This document shows, piece by piece, positions 6,021 to 15,153 of a stretch of DNA of 37,711 nucleotides (position 1 is its first letter; the number at the start of each line of letters is the position of its first letter). Source of the stretch: Clostridiales bacterium (GTDB lineage Bacteria; Bacillota; Clostridia; Oscillospirales; Acutalibacteraceae); the NCBI GenBank assembly GCA_019419895.1, contig JAHZIE010000008.1:5017-42727 (forward strand), written 5' to 3'. The notes beneath the pieces are model-generated. The model saw only the letters and a list, made by a program, of their open reading frames with translations. It ran no database searches and was not told the origin of the DNA. The position numbers and the translations under genes were made by a program.

Positions 6021-8477
6021 ATGGGCGAGTTGTCCCCAATGATGAAACAATATTTCGCGATTAAGGAACAATACCCCAACTGTATCTTATTTTACCGTTT
6101 GGGGGATTTTTATGAGATGTTTTTTGATGACGCGAAGGTGGCGTCGCGGGAGCTGGAACTGACTCTGACCGGCAGGGACTGCGGCCAGGAGGAGCGCGCG
6201 CCCATGTGCGGCGTCCCTTACCACAGCAGCGAAAACTATATCGCACGGCTGATCGCCAAGGGCTACAAGGTTGCCATCTGTGAGCAGATGGAGGATCCCG
6301 CCACGGCAAAGGGGATTGTAAAAAGGGATATTGTCCGTGTGGTAACGCCCGGCACCGTGCTGGAGGGCAGCATGCTGGATGAAACCCAGAACAACTATAT
6401 TTCCTCTGTGTATGCGGCCCAGGAAGGGGCGGGGATCTGCTTCGCGGATATCTCCACCGGTGAGGTTTACGCAACCCAGCTGCCGGAAAAAGATTTGGCG
6501 CAGAATATTATCAACGAGCTGGGAAGATATCAGCCGAAAGAAATCCTTCTCAATCAAAAGCTTTTAGATCTTCCAACCGTTGGGGATTTTATCCGGCAGA
6601 GGCTTTCCGCCAGTGTGGAGCTCATGGATGATGAAGAATTCCTCTATGAAGGGGCCAAGGGGAAATTCCTGCGCCAGTTCGGCAAAACGGAGCTTTTGGA
6701 GCTTGGTGTTGAGGAAGGCTCTATGATTGTACCCGCCATGGGCGCCCTTCTTAATTATCTGGAACGGACGCAGATTGTGGGAATGGAGAGAATCAACACC
6801 ATATCCCTTTATTCTGAAAGCCAGTTCATGAAACTGGATCTCTCTGCGAGAAGAAATCTGGAGCTGACAGAAACCATGCGGAGCAAGGAAAAAAGAGGGT
6901 CCCTGCTGTGGGTGCTGGATAAAACCCGCACCGCCATGGGGAAACGACTCATCCGCACATGGCTGGAACGTCCTTTGGTCAATTGCCAGCAGATCATCCG
7001 CCGGCTGAATGCAGTGGAGGAACTCAATGAGGACGGGGTTCTCCGCGCGGAGCTGATGGAACAGTTGACGGGCGTTCATGATATGGAGCGCCTGATGACG
7101 CGAATTGTTTACGGCTCAGCAAACGGAAGGGAACTGCGTTCCCTGAGCGCCGCCCTGGAAAGACTGCCCGGCCTGCTGACCGCCATGGCGCAGGTGAAAT
7201 CGGGCCTGCTGACCTCTTTGAAAAAAGAAATGGATCCCCTGGAGGATATCTGTCAGCTGATAAATTCGGCTATTGTGGAGGAGCCTCCGCTCTCGGTGCG
7301 GGAAGGCGGCATAATCCAGCCGGGTTATTATGAGGAGCTGGATCTGCTGCGGGGAGATATGTCCGATGGAAAGGGCTTTATCGCGAAAATTGAGGCCCAG
7401 GAACGGGAAAGGACAGGAATTAAAAATCTGAAGGTGGGGTATAACCGTGTTTTTGGATACTACATTGAGGTTTCCAACTCCAACCGGGACGCCATTCCTC
7501 AGGATTACATAAGAAAACAGACCCTCACCAATTGCGAAAGGTTTATTACCCAGGAATTAAAGGAGCTGGAGGGAAGAATTCTCGGCGCCAAGGATAAATC
7601 GGTGGAAATGGAATACCGCCTTTTTGACGAGGTGAGAAAGACGGTTGCGGGGCAGCTGGAACGCATTCAGCGGACAGCACAGGCGGTGGCCCAGTTGGAT
7701 GTCCTGTGCTCCTTTGCGGAGGTTGCCATGCAGAACGGCTACTGCCGGCCGGAGATTTCGATGGATGGACGGATTTGTCTGAAAGAAAGCCGCCATCCGG
7801 TGGTAGAGGCCCTGCTGGAAGGACGTCCTTTTGTGCCCAACGATGTGCTGCTGGATAAGGAGGATAACCGCATTGCCATCATCACAGGGCCGAATATGGC
7901 GGGAAAGTCCACCTATATGCGTCAGACGGCGCTGATTGTCCTCATGGCCCAGTGCGGCTGTTTTGTCCCAGCCAGTAGTGCTGAAATCGGCGTGGTGGAC
8001 AGTATTTTTACCAGGGTGGGCGCTTCTGATGATTTGGCGTCGGGGCAGTCTACTTTCATGGTGGAGATGAACGAGGTCGCCCATATTTTGAAAAACGCCA
8101 CCTCCAACAGCCTGCTGGTACTGGATGAAATCGGACGGGGAACTTCAACCTTCGACGGTATGAGCATCGCGCGGGCGGTTTTGGAATATGTGGCGGACAA
8201 AAAGAAAATCGGCGCAAAGGCGCTCTTTGCAACCCATTATCACGAGCTGACCGCTTTGGAAGACTGCATTGGCGGGGTGAAAAATTATAATATCGCCGTA
8301 AAAAAGCGCGGGGATGACATCACCTTTTTACGGAGAATCGTGCGGGGCGGCGCGGACGACAGCTACGGCATCGAGGTGGCAAAGCTGGCCGGAATCCCCG
8401 ACGCGGTTGTCAGCCGTGCCAAAAAGATTCTCAAGGAGATTGAAGGACAGAAGATAGACTTTTCAGCGGCGAAGTGA
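6021..8477 (+). CDS. mutS: DNA mismatch repair protein MutS, ended early by an in-frame TGA
   Basis: MutS binds mismatches and, with ATP, recruits MutL. The 818-residue frame has the mismatch-reading Phe-x-Glu (F30, E32 in GDFYEMFF), the connector and lever domains, and the ABC-type ATPase: Walker A GPNMAGKST near residue 623, then DDLASGQSTFMVEM, Walker B LLVLDEIGRGTSTFDG, and FATHYHEL. GAGGAGG precedes the ATG by a normal distance. The frame stops at TGA 8475-8477 after SAAK, but the same frame continues to 8658-8660 with the usual MutS C-terminal sequence. The core enzyme looks intact, while the C-terminal tail (oligomerisation and sliding-clamp contact in other MutS proteins) is cut off unless the TGA is read through or is a sequencing error. 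Confidence 0.95.
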   Translation: MGELSPMMKQYFAIKEQYPNCILFYRLGDFYEMFFDDAKVASRELELTLTGRDCGQEERAPMCGVPYHSSENYIARLIAKGYKVAICEQMEDPATAKGIVKRDIVRVVTPGTVLEGSMLDETQNNYISSVYAAQEGAGICFADISTGEVYATQLPEKDLAQNIINELGRYQPKEILLNQKLLDLPTVGDFIRQRLSASVELMDDEEFLYEGAKGKFLRQFGKTELLELGVEEGSMIVPAMGALLNYLERTQIVGMERINTISLYSESQFMKLDLSARRNLELTETMRSKEKRGSLLWVLDKTRTAMGKRLIRTWLERPLVNCQQIIRRLNAVEELNEDGVLRAELMEQLTGVHDMERLMTRIVYGSANGRELRSLSAALERLPGLLTAMAQVKSGLLTSLKKEMDPLEDICQLINSAIVEEPPLSVREGGIIQPGYYEELDLLRGDMSDGKGFIAKIEAQERERTGIKNLKVGYNRVFGYYIEVSNSNRDAIPQDYIRKQTLTNCERFITQELKELEGRILGAKDKSVEMEYRLFDEVRKTVAGQLERIQRTAQAVAQLDVLCSFAEVAMQNGYCRPEISMDGRICLKESRHPVVEALLEGRPFVPNDVLLDKEDNRIAIITGPNMAGKSTYMRQTALIVLMAQCGCFVPASSAEIGVVDSIFTRVGASDDLASGQSTFMVEMNEVAHILKNATSNSLLVLDEIGRGTSTFDGMSIARAVLEYVADKKKIGAKALFATHYHELTALEDCIGGVKNYNIAVKKRGDDITFLRRIVRGGADDSYGIEVAKLAGIPDAVVSRAKKILKEIEGQKIDFSAAK

Positions 8478-8660
8478 AAGCAAAGGGAAATCAAGACGGA
8501 GGAAACGCCGGAAGAGCCAGAGCAGCTGACTATGGGGCTGACAGCGGAGGAAGAAATTATTCAGGAGCTGCAGACAATGGATGTCAATGTTTTGACTCCC
8601 ATTGAGGCTATGAACCAGCTTTTTACCCTGTGGAAGAAGGCGCAGTCCCTGGAGCATTGA
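8478..8660 (+). pseudogene. mutS: Separated C-terminal tail of MutS, in frame after TGA
   Basis: Reading on from the TGA at 8475 in the mutS frame gives 60 further codons and a second TGA at 8658-8660. They encode a Glu/Pro-rich linker (EETPEEPEQL) and the segment LQTMDVNVLTPIEAMNQL, which matches the helical C-terminal end of MutS (D-x-N-x-(L/M)-T-P-x-E-A-x-x-x-L). The usual clamp-binding motif QLxLF appears here as QLTMGL, so that site may already have weakened. The piece has no credible start or ribosome-binding site of its own. Together with the upstream frame it restores the normal length of about 880 residues. Confidence 0.85.
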
Positions 8661-8700
8661 GAGTGATGGGAAATTAGAGAGACAGGAACGGGAGAGGCTT

Positions 8701-10701
8701 ATGCCAAAGATTAATGTTCTGGAAAAACATGTTGCTGAGCTGATCGCCGCGGGAGAGGTTGTAGAACGCCCCATGTCGGTGGTCAAAGAACTGGTGGAGA
8801 ATGCCATTGACGCCGGAGCAAGCGCCGTTACGGTGGAAATCCAGCATGGAGGCATTTCCTTTATCCGTGTGGCGGACAACGGCTGTGGAATGGCAAGGGA
8901 GGATGTTCCCACGGCGTTTCTCAGGCATGCCACCAGCAAAATACTGGAAAAAGACGATCTTGACGCCATTGGCACTCTGGGCTTCCGTGGGGAGGCTTTG
9001 GCTTCTATCTGCGCGGTTTCCAGAGTGGAAGTGCTGACCTGCACGCGGGATTCCATTGTGGGAACCCATTACCGTATTGAAGGCGGTGATGAGGTGTCCT
9101 GCGAGGATGCGGGATGCCCGAAGGGAACTACCGTCATCGTCCGGGATCTGTTTTACAATACGCCCGCCCGCATGAAATTCCTGAAAAAGGATGTTTCGGA
9201 AGGAATCGCGGTGGGTGGCGTTATGGATAAAATCGCTCTGTCCCATCCGGAGGTCAGCATCCGCTTTCTCCGGGATGGAAAGGAAGTGCTGCATACGCCA
9301 GGCGACGACAGGCTGAAATCTGCGATTTTCTCCGTTTATGGGAAAAGCTTTGTCAATGGACTGCTCCCCGTTTCCTATGAGATGGAGGGGATGAAGGTCT
9401 GGGGCTTTACGGGAAAACCTGAGGAGACACGAGCCTCCCGCTCGTTGCAGGTGTTTTTTGTCAACGGCCGCTTTGTCAAAACCAAAACGGCCGCTGCAGC
9501 ATTGGAAGAGGCTTATAAGGGATCTATCATGGTTGGAAAATTCCCGGTCTGCGTCCTGCATTTGGAGATGCCGTGGCAGGATGTGGATGTAAATGTCCAT
9601 CCGGCGAAGATTGAGGTACGGTTTGTCAATGAGCGGCCTATTTTCGATGTGGTATACCATGGCGTAAAAACGGCCCTGCTCAATGCTGTCAGGGAAAATA
9701 ATCTTACAAACTATGCAAAACCCGCGGTGGACCTTTCCCCTCCCAAGGGAGAGGAACCAGTGCAGATGAAGCTTTCCGCCTGCTCTCCCAATTCGCGTCA
9801 GAAACCATCGGAACCCGAAAAGAGAGAGAAGGCCCCCTTTGTGAAAGCCTCTTCCGGAACAGAAGCCCAGGCGCTTCCGGATACCAGTGAAGGAAAGGGG
9901 AGCGGCCGTTCCTATTTTCATTCCTTCCAGCCGGAGCTTTATGAGGGACAGGGAAAGCCCCTTGCCATGCACGATTCCGGCGGAATTAATTTTTGGAAAG
10001 GAAAAGAAGAACAAGCTGAAGGGGAGTCATTCCCTGTGGCGGCAACAGGCTTTGAGAAGGATACTGTCCCCAAAATTCCGGAGCCGGTTTTTCCAGCGGG
10101 GGAGCCTGCCGGAGTGGAACCGGAAAAGGAGGAGTTTTCCCTCCGCCTTATAGGGGAGCTTTTTCAAACTTATCTTTTGCTTCAGGCACCTAAAGAGATC
10201 ATTTTGGTGGATAAACACGCGGCGCACGAGCGCCTCTTGTATGAAAGGCTTAAAGGACAGGACAGGGAAGAGTTTTCCCAGCTTTTGCTGGAGCCTGTGA
10301 CGGTGACATTGGAAAAAACGGAATATGCCGTTGCCCTGGAAAAATCGGACGTCCTGCGGGAGGCCGGCTTTGAAATAGAAGATTTCGGCATGGGGACCAT
10401 CCTGGTCCGCAGCGCGCCTCTCTATCTAGAGCATCAGGAAATTGGTTCCTCGGTTGTGGAAATTCTGGGTTATCTGCTGAATCATAAGCGGGACGTAACA
10501 ACGGAGCATTTGGACTGGATTTATCACAATATCGCCTGCAGGGCGGCCATTAAGGCGGGAGATCGCAGCGATCCGGAGGAAATGCTTTCCCTGATCCGGC
10601 AGCTGTATGAAAATCCTGAGGTGCGTTACTGCCCTCACGGGCGGCCGGTTTTTGTCTCCATGACCAAATATGAAATAGAGAAAAAATTTGGAAGGGTTTA
10701 G
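8701..10701 (+). CDS. mutL: DNA mismatch repair protein MutL
   Basis: MutL couples MutS to strand incision. The 666-residue protein has the GHKL ATPase N-terminus (AAGEVVERP; E30 and N34 in KELVENAIDAGA; DNGCGM; GFRGEAL), a variable Pro/Glu-rich linker around residues 345-470, and a C-terminal endonuclease-type domain. The nickase motif reads DKHAAHERLLYE (from residue 504; the common form is DQHA-E-E), and CPHGRPV (C644) is the partner metal motif. It is therefore predicted to be a nicking MutL, as expected in a bacterium without MutH. GGGAGAGG lies before the ATG. It starts 40 bases after the end of the full-length mutS frame and ends 7 bases before miaA. Confidence 0.96.
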   Translation: MPKINVLEKHVAELIAAGEVVERPMSVVKELVENAIDAGASAVTVEIQHGGISFIRVADNGCGMAREDVPTAFLRHATSKILEKDDLDAIGTLGFRGEALASICAVSRVEVLTCTRDSIVGTHYRIEGGDEVSCEDAGCPKGTTVIVRDLFYNTPARMKFLKKDVSEGIAVGGVMDKIALSHPEVSIRFLRDGKEVLHTPGDDRLKSAIFSVYGKSFVNGLLPVSYEMEGMKVWGFTGKPEETRASRSLQVFFVNGRFVKTKTAAAALEEAYKGSIMVGKFPVCVLHLEMPWQDVDVNVHPAKIEVRFVNERPIFDVVYHGVKTALLNAVRENNLTNYAKPAVDLSPPKGEEPVQMKLSACSPNSRQKPSEPEKREKAPFVKASSGTEAQALPDTSEGKGSGRSYFHSFQPELYEGQGKPLAMHDSGGINFWKGKEEQAEGESFPVAATGFEKDTVPKIPEPVFPAGEPAGVEPEKEEFSLRLIGELFQTYLLLQAPKEIILVDKHAAHERLLYERLKGQDREEFSQLLLEPVTVTLEKTEYAVALEKSDVLREAGFEIEDFGMGTILVRSAPLYLEHQEIGSSVVEILGYLLNHKRDVTTEHLDWIYHNIACRAAIKAGDRSDPEEMLSLIRQLYENPEVRYCPHGRPVFVSMTKYEIEKKFGRV

Positions 10702-10708
10702 GAACTGA

Positions 10709-11701
10709 ATGAAAACAGACATATTGGAAAGAGAAACCATCCCCCTGTTGGCGGTTGTGGGACCGACAGCCTCAGGGAAAACCGCTTTGGCTGTTTCCCT
10801 TGCGAAACAATATGGAGGGGAGATCGTTTCGGCGGATTCCATGCAGATTTACAGGGAGATGGAGATTGCCACCGCCAAGCCTTCCCCGGAGGAACAGGAG
10901 GGTGTGCCCCACCATTTTATCGGCTGTATTTCCATGAACGAGGAATATCATGTGGCCAGGTATGTTCAGGAGGCGGGAAATGTCATCCGGGAGATCCGGG
11001 CCAGAGGGAGGCTTCCTGTCCTCTGCGGGGGTACGGGGCTTTATGTCAGTTCCCTGATAGATAATATTTCTTTTTCCGAGGAAAAACGAGATGACAGGCT
11101 CAGAAATGAGCTGGAGGAGCAGATGAAGAGGGAAGGCGCCCAGGCCATGCTGGAACGGCTGGCCTCCTTTGATCCACAAATGGCCGCGTCTCTCCATCCC
11201 AATAACAAGGGGAGAATTCTCCGCGCTGTTGAAACATATCTTCTCACCGGAATCACAATGACGGAACACATACGTCGTTCCAGGGAGGTTCCCAGTCCCT
11301 ATGAGCCCTGCATGATTGGAATTGATTACCGGGAACGTCAAAAGCTTTATGACAGGATCAACCTGAGGGTAGAGCGGATGATGGAGATGGGGCTTTTGGA
11401 GGAGACGCGCCGGATTTTATCCCTTCCCGGAGGAAAAACCGCCTCACAAGCCATTGGATATAAAGAATTAGAGCCTTATCTGCGGGGAGAAATCTCTTTG
11501 GAAGAGGCGGTTTCCAATTTAAAGCGGGCCACCAGACGGTATGCAAAGCGGCAGCTAACCTGGTTTCGAAGAGACAAGAGAATCCAATGGTTTTATCCCG
11601 ATTCCTATGAAAATTGGACAGACTTTTGCGGAGATGCTTCTAAGGCGGTAGAATCTTTCTTGAAACTATGGTATACTCATTACAGAAAATGTGATGAATA
11701 G
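10709..11701 (+). CDS. miaA: tRNA dimethylallyltransferase
   Basis: MiaA attaches the isopentenyl group of DMAPP to A37 of tRNAs reading UNN codons; MiaB then modifies the product. The 330-residue protein carries the P-loop GPTASGKT (residues 18-25), the catalytic segment EIVSADSMQIYREMEIATAKP, the HHFIG motif, GGTGLYVSSLID, and the RRYAKRQLTWFRRD segment near the C-terminus. Family length is normal. The 7-base gap to mutL implies co-transcription. No hfq follows, unlike in many bacteria with mutL-miaA. Confidence 0.96.
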   Translation: MKTDILERETIPLLAVVGPTASGKTALAVSLAKQYGGEIVSADSMQIYREMEIATAKPSPEEQEGVPHHFIGCISMNEEYHVARYVQEAGNVIREIRARGRLPVLCGGTGLYVSSLIDNISFSEEKRDDRLRNELEEQMKREGAQAMLERLASFDPQMAASLHPNNKGRILRAVETYLLTGITMTEHIRRSREVPSPYEPCMIGIDYRERQKLYDRINLRVERMMEMGLLEETRRILSLPGGKTASQAIGYKELEPYLRGEISLEEAVSNLKRATRRYAKRQLTWFRRDKRIQWFYPDSYENWTDFCGDASKAVESFLKLWYTHYRKCDE

Positions 11702-11705
11702 AAAT

Positions 11706-11770
11706 CTTTGCTTGCCAGCCGAATGGAAGCGGCGTTCAACAGAAGCTGAACCGCAAAGCATCCCGGCTGG
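11706..11770 (+). ncRNA. Structured leader with possible pseudoknot pairing
   Basis: Between miaA and the HlyD-like gene two inverted repeats interlock: CTTTGC (11706-11711) with GCAAAG (11753-11758), and CCAGCCG (11715-11721) with CGGCTGG (11764-11770). An inner repeat pairs GCGG..TTCA (11729-11738) with TGAACCGC (11747-11754). The two outer stems could form an H-type pseudoknot, or be alternatives to one another. There is no T-run, so it is not a plain terminator. The ribosome-binding site of the next gene lies about 50 bases downstream. No known RNA family was recognised. Confidence 0.4.
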
Positions 11771-11828
11771 TTCAGCAATAGTATCATTACTCACTGTAAA
11801 ATGAAATCGCGGGTCAAAGGAGAAAGTC

Positions 11829-13115
11829 ATGAAAGAAACTTGGGTGAAAAGGATTATAACCGTTGTCGCCTCCATCCTACTGATTATGTATGTGGGATAC
11901 CAGATCTATAAGTCCACCTATACGGGTGTGCAGACGGAAACGGTGGTCTATGATACCCTTTCCGATACGGCGGATATGAACGGCTTTGTCATCCGTGACG
12001 AAGAACTGGTAATATCCGATCAGGCCGCAAGCGCTGTCAAATATATGTATGACGATGGGGTCAAGGTGGCCAAGGGAACCCAGGTGGCAAAATTTTTTGA
12101 GGCTGCTTCAGATGTCTATGCCCAGGAAAGAATCAGTGTATTGGATCAGGAACTTGCGAAATTCACCCAGCTTTCCGCTATGAAAGAAACCTCTGAGGCC
12201 AAGCCGGAGGAATTGGATAAATCCATAACCCAGGACTTATTTCAGCTTTTAGAGGCCGCGAGAAAAAACGAACTGAAGCATTTCGACTCTTATCGGGATT
12301 CCCTGCTGTATCTGATTAGTGAAAGGCAGATCATCACAGGGACAGTGGAGGATTTTAGCGTTAGGCTTTCTGAACTTGAGAAGGAAAAGCAGGAGTTGGA
12401 AAGCTCTTATGGCCAGGCGGTGGGAGGTGTCTCGGCGCCGGTTTCGGGATACTTCATCAGCAGCGTGGATGGATATGAGTCGGCGGTAGCTTTTGAGGAC
12501 GCCCTTGATCTGACAATTAGTGAAATAGACGCCCTGTTAGAGCAGCAACCCCAGCCTGCGGAAAATGCGGTGGGAAAGATTTCAATTTCCAATGAATGGT
12601 ATGTGGCCTGCCGGGTTTCTGCTAACGACGCCCTCAAGCTTTCCAAGGGGGCAAAGGTAAATTTGGTGATACCCTCCGCTTCTTATGAAGATGTTCCGGC
12701 GGTAGTAAAGGTGATCAACCAGGAGGACAAGCGTCAGGACGCCGCCGTTATTTTCAGTTGCACCGATCTGGACGGAAATCTCATAGATCTGCGCAAGGCG
12801 CCGATGCAGATTAAATTTGAAGAATATACCGGTCTCCGGGTGAGCAAGGACGCCCTTCATGTGGAAACCATGTCTGTCGATGTAAAGGATGAGACGGGAA
12901 AGGTGGTCGGCCAGGAGGAAAAAGAAGTCCAGGGCGTTTATATTTTATATGGGGAGGTCATTCGCTTTCGGGAGGTATGCCCTTTATATACTGGAGATGA
13001 TTATGTCATCTGCGATCCAAATCCCACCAACGCCCTGACCTCCAATGTGCTGAAGCTGTATGATGAGGTAATTGTCAGCGGAAAGGATCTTTATGATGGA
13101 AAATATGTCAGATAA
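11829..13115 (+). CDS. HlyD-like membrane-anchored envelope protein
   Basis: The 428-residue protein has one N-terminal membrane helix (about residues 7-24: ITVVASILLIMYVGYQI) with the bulk outside the membrane. Downstream come half of a biotinyl-lipoyl-like hairpin (YDDGVKVAKGTQVAKF), a helical coiled-coil stretch (about 95-205), the returning half (GGVSAPVSGYFISSVDGYES), and a beta-rich C-terminal domain. This is the layout of periplasmic adaptor (membrane fusion) proteins, but no transporter gene adjoins it. From memory, similar proteins precede yggS-sepF in other Clostridia, pointing to a wall or division role rather than efflux. AAAGGAG precedes the ATG. Its end overlaps the yggS start by about 20 bases. 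Confidence 0.7.
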   Translation: MKETWVKRIITVVASILLIMYVGYQIYKSTYTGVQTETVVYDTLSDTADMNGFVIRDEELVISDQAASAVKYMYDDGVKVAKGTQVAKFFEAASDVYAQERISVLDQELAKFTQLSAMKETSEAKPEELDKSITQDLFQLLEAARKNELKHFDSYRDSLLYLISERQIITGTVEDFSVRLSELEKEKQELESSYGQAVGGVSAPVSGYFISSVDGYESAVAFEDALDLTISEIDALLEQQPQPAENAVGKISISNEWYVACRVSANDALKLSKGAKVNLVIPSASYEDVPAVVKVINQEDKRQDAAVIFSCTDLDGNLIDLRKAPMQIKFEEYTGLRVSKDALHVETMSVDVKDETGKVVGQEEKEVQGVYILYGEVIRFREVCPLYTGDDYVICDPNPTNALTSNVLKLYDEVIVSGKDLYDGKYVR

Positions 13116-13830
13116 CCGTCAAATGGAGCTCCTAGAAAGTAATTTTAGGGAGATTGAAGAACGAATAGGAGAAGCCGCGGAGAAATCCGGACGGACAAGA
13201 AAGGACATAACCTTTCTTGCTGCTACCAAAACAGTGGAACCAGCGCGGATTAACCACGCGGTTTCTCTGGGGCTTGACGCTATAGGGGAAAACCGTGTCC
13301 AGGAGCTATTGGAAAAATATGACCAGATGGTGCTTCCTCCCTCCTGTGAGTGTCAGTTTATCGGTCATCTTCAGACCAACAAGGTGCGTCAGATCATAGA
13401 AAAGGTTTCTATGATTCAGTCGGTGGACAGCATACGCCTGGCTTCTGAGATTGAGCGTCAGGCGCAGAAAATTGGAAAAAAGATGAGGATCCTTTTAGAG
13501 GTAAATATTGGAAGAGAAGAAAATAAATCCGGCGTTATGCCGGAGGCGCTTTTAGAACTGGCCTGTCAGATCGCGGAGCAAATGCCCGCTCTTCAGATCT
13601 GCGGACTGATGGCGATTCCTCCCATCTGCCGTGAGAAAAGCCGGCTGAGGAAATATTTTTCTGATATGAGGCAACTCTTTATTGACATAGGGGATAAAAA
13701 AATAGATAATATAAATATGTATTGCTTGTCTATGGGAATGTCTGGCGACTATGAGGATGCAATTCTGGAAGGGGCTACGATGGTTCGGATTGGATCAGCG
13801 TTGTTTGGAGCCCGGCAATATTATAAATGA
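13093..13830 (+). CDS. yggS: PLP homeostasis protein YggS/YlmE
   Basis: YggS-type proteins bind pyridoxal phosphate in a TIM barrel and buffer PLP and amino/keto acid pools without a known catalytic reaction. The PLP lysine is in LAATKT (K46), followed by GENRVQEL, FIGHLQTNKV, LLEVNIGREENKSGV, and the phosphate-binding end LSMGMSGDYEDAI and VRIGSALFG. Length is about 245 residues, as usual. ATG 13093 is chosen because AAAGGA lies 5 bases upstream; ATG 13096 is equally possible. The overlap with the HlyD-like gene indicates coupling. The yggS-sepF order is common in Gram-positive bacteria. Confidence 0.94.
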   Translation: MMENMSDNRQMELLESNFREIEERIGEAAEKSGRTRKDITFLAATKTVEPARINHAVSLGLDAIGENRVQELLEKYDQMVLPPSCECQFIGHLQTNKVRQIIEKVSMIQSVDSIRLASEIERQAQKIGKKMRILLEVNIGREENKSGVMPEALLELACQIAEQMPALQICGLMAIPPICREKSRLRKYFSDMRQLFIDIGDKKIDNINMYCLSMGMSGDYEDAILEGATMVRIGSALFGARQYYK

Positions 13831-13851
13831 TTGATTTGGGAGGTACTTGTC

Positions 13852-14346
13852 ATGGCAGGAATTATGGAAAAATTGAAAAACTTTTGGACGGAAGAAGACG
13901 AAGAAGCAGATTACCAATATGAGGACGAGGCTGCTGAGGAGGAAGAGATTTATTCCCAAGAAAAGGAAGAACCGAAAAGGGCTCCCAGCCGCGCTGTCAG
14001 CTCCCGCAGGGAGGAGGCTCCTGTCAGCGTGACAAATAATAAGGTTGTGAATATTCATGCCACCGCTCAGCTGCAGGTGGTTCTCTCCAAGCCGGAACGG
14101 TTTGGAGATGAAACCAGGGCAGTGGCGGATGAGCTTATTAAGATGCACACCGTGGTGTTAAATTTGGAAAATACCAACAAGGATGTGTCCAGAAGAATTA
14201 TAGATTTTTTGAGCGGCGTAGCTTATGCCAACGGCGGAAAGATTAAGCGCGTCGCCACCAGTACCTTTATTATTACGCCCTATAATGTGGATCTTACTGG
14301 AGATGACGTCTTGGATGAGCTGGAAAATAACGGCGTTTATTTCTGA
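13852..14346 (+). CDS. sepF: Cell division protein SepF
   Basis: SepF anchors and bundles FtsZ at the division ring. The 164-residue protein starts with the short amphipathic membrane-binding helix (MAGIMEKLKNFW), followed by an acidic, low-complexity linker (about 13-60) and the folded SepF domain (VVNIHATAQLQVVLSKPERF, VVLNLENTNKDVSRRIIDFL, GVAYANGGKIKRV, TFIITPYNVD). ATG 13852 is preceded by GGGAGGT at ideal distance; a TTG at 13831 would add an unrelated stretch. It sits 21 bases after yggS in the division block. Confidence 0.95.
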   Translation: MAGIMEKLKNFWTEEDEEADYQYEDEAAEEEEIYSQEKEEPKRAPSRAVSSRREEAPVSVTNNKVVNIHATAQLQVVLSKPERFGDETRAVADELIKMHTVVLNLENTNKDVSRRIIDFLSGVAYANGGKIKRVATSTFIITPYNVDLTGDDVLDELENNGVYF

Positions 14347-14363
14347 TTTAAAGAGGGATTGGT

Positions 14364-15143
14364 TTGTCTGAGCGTTCGTTTACAGTACCGTTTAAGGATG
14401 CGGATGATCAGTTGCTGGCATCAAGGCTTGCCGACTGCGTCAAAGCCGCTTATTACAGCGGAAGAGTGAAATATCTCGGGTTTCTGGATGAAAGGGAGGT
14501 CTATCTCTGTCGCTCCTATATGGAAAGGGAACAACAGGTGAGGGCATTGTTTTGGGGCGGATATCCCTCTGCTGCCCGTCTGATGGTGGGAATTTCTCCT
14601 GCGGAGTTAGAAATCAGAACAGAAGAATTCCCCTTTGTTCCGATAACCTTTTTGTTCCGCAGGGAGGACAGGCTTTCCCATCGGGATTTTCTCGGCGCCC
14701 TAATGGCCCTTGGCATTCAGAGGGAGGTTCTTGGAGACATTTTAGTGGAGGAAGGGCGTTGTGTTTCTTTTGTCAAAGAGGAGATGTGCGATTTCCTTTT
14801 ATCCCAGTGCAGGAAAATCGGCAGAGTAGGGGTAAAAGTTCAGAAAGGAGCACAGCTTCCCTACCCCAGTGGAAATGAACGGCAGGAGATTCGTATTACA
14901 GTGGCTTCCGCTAGGCTGGACAGCGTTGCCGCCTCTCTGATGAAGGAAAGCAGAGCAAAGGCTGTGCAATCTATTCAGTCGGAACTGGTGTCCTTGAATT
15001 ACCGGCAGGAGGTTTCCAATTCCGCAGAGGTCCGTCAGGGTGACATTCTTTCCATCCGCGGATATGGAAAATTCGAGATTGAGCAGGTGGGGCCGATGAC
15101 CAAAAAGGGACGCTTGGTTTTGATTGCCCAGAAATATGTGTAG
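14364..15143 (+). CDS. ylmH: YlmH-family S4-domain RNA-binding protein
   Basis: The 259-residue protein has the YlmH architecture: an N-terminal RRM-like region (LLASRLADC, VKYLGFLDERE, LFWGGYPSAARLMVGI), a middle domain (HRDFLGALMALGIQREVLGDI), and a C-terminal S4 RNA-binding domain (about residues 178-240: RLDSVAASLMKESR, VSLNYRQEVSNSAEVRQGD). Such proteins lie between sepF and divIVA in many Gram-positives and have been linked to ribosome rescue as an RqcP-like or parallel factor. It starts at a TTG with AGAGGGA upstream. Its end is immediately followed by the divIVA ribosome-binding site. Confidence 0.92.
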   Translation: MSERSFTVPFKDADDQLLASRLADCVKAAYYSGRVKYLGFLDEREVYLCRSYMEREQQVRALFWGGYPSAARLMVGISPAELEIRTEEFPFVPITFLFRREDRLSHRDFLGALMALGIQREVLGDILVEEGRCVSFVKEEMCDFLLSQCRKIGRVGVKVQKGAQLPYPSGNERQEIRITVASARLDSVAASLMKESRAKAVQSIQSELVSLNYRQEVSNSAEVRQGDILSIRGYGKFEIEQVGPMTKKGRLVLIAQKYV

Positions 15144-15153
15144 GAGGTTCCCT

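Noticed and set aside
8475..8477. TGA in mutS as a selenocysteine or reassigned codon
   Set aside because: TGA ends many other genes here, no SECIS-like hairpin was seen just after it, and MutS has no Cys at this site.
8674..10014. Long minus-strand frame (446 codons) opposite mutL
   Set aside because: It lies entirely antisense to a fully conserved mutL, shows no family motif and follows from codon composition.
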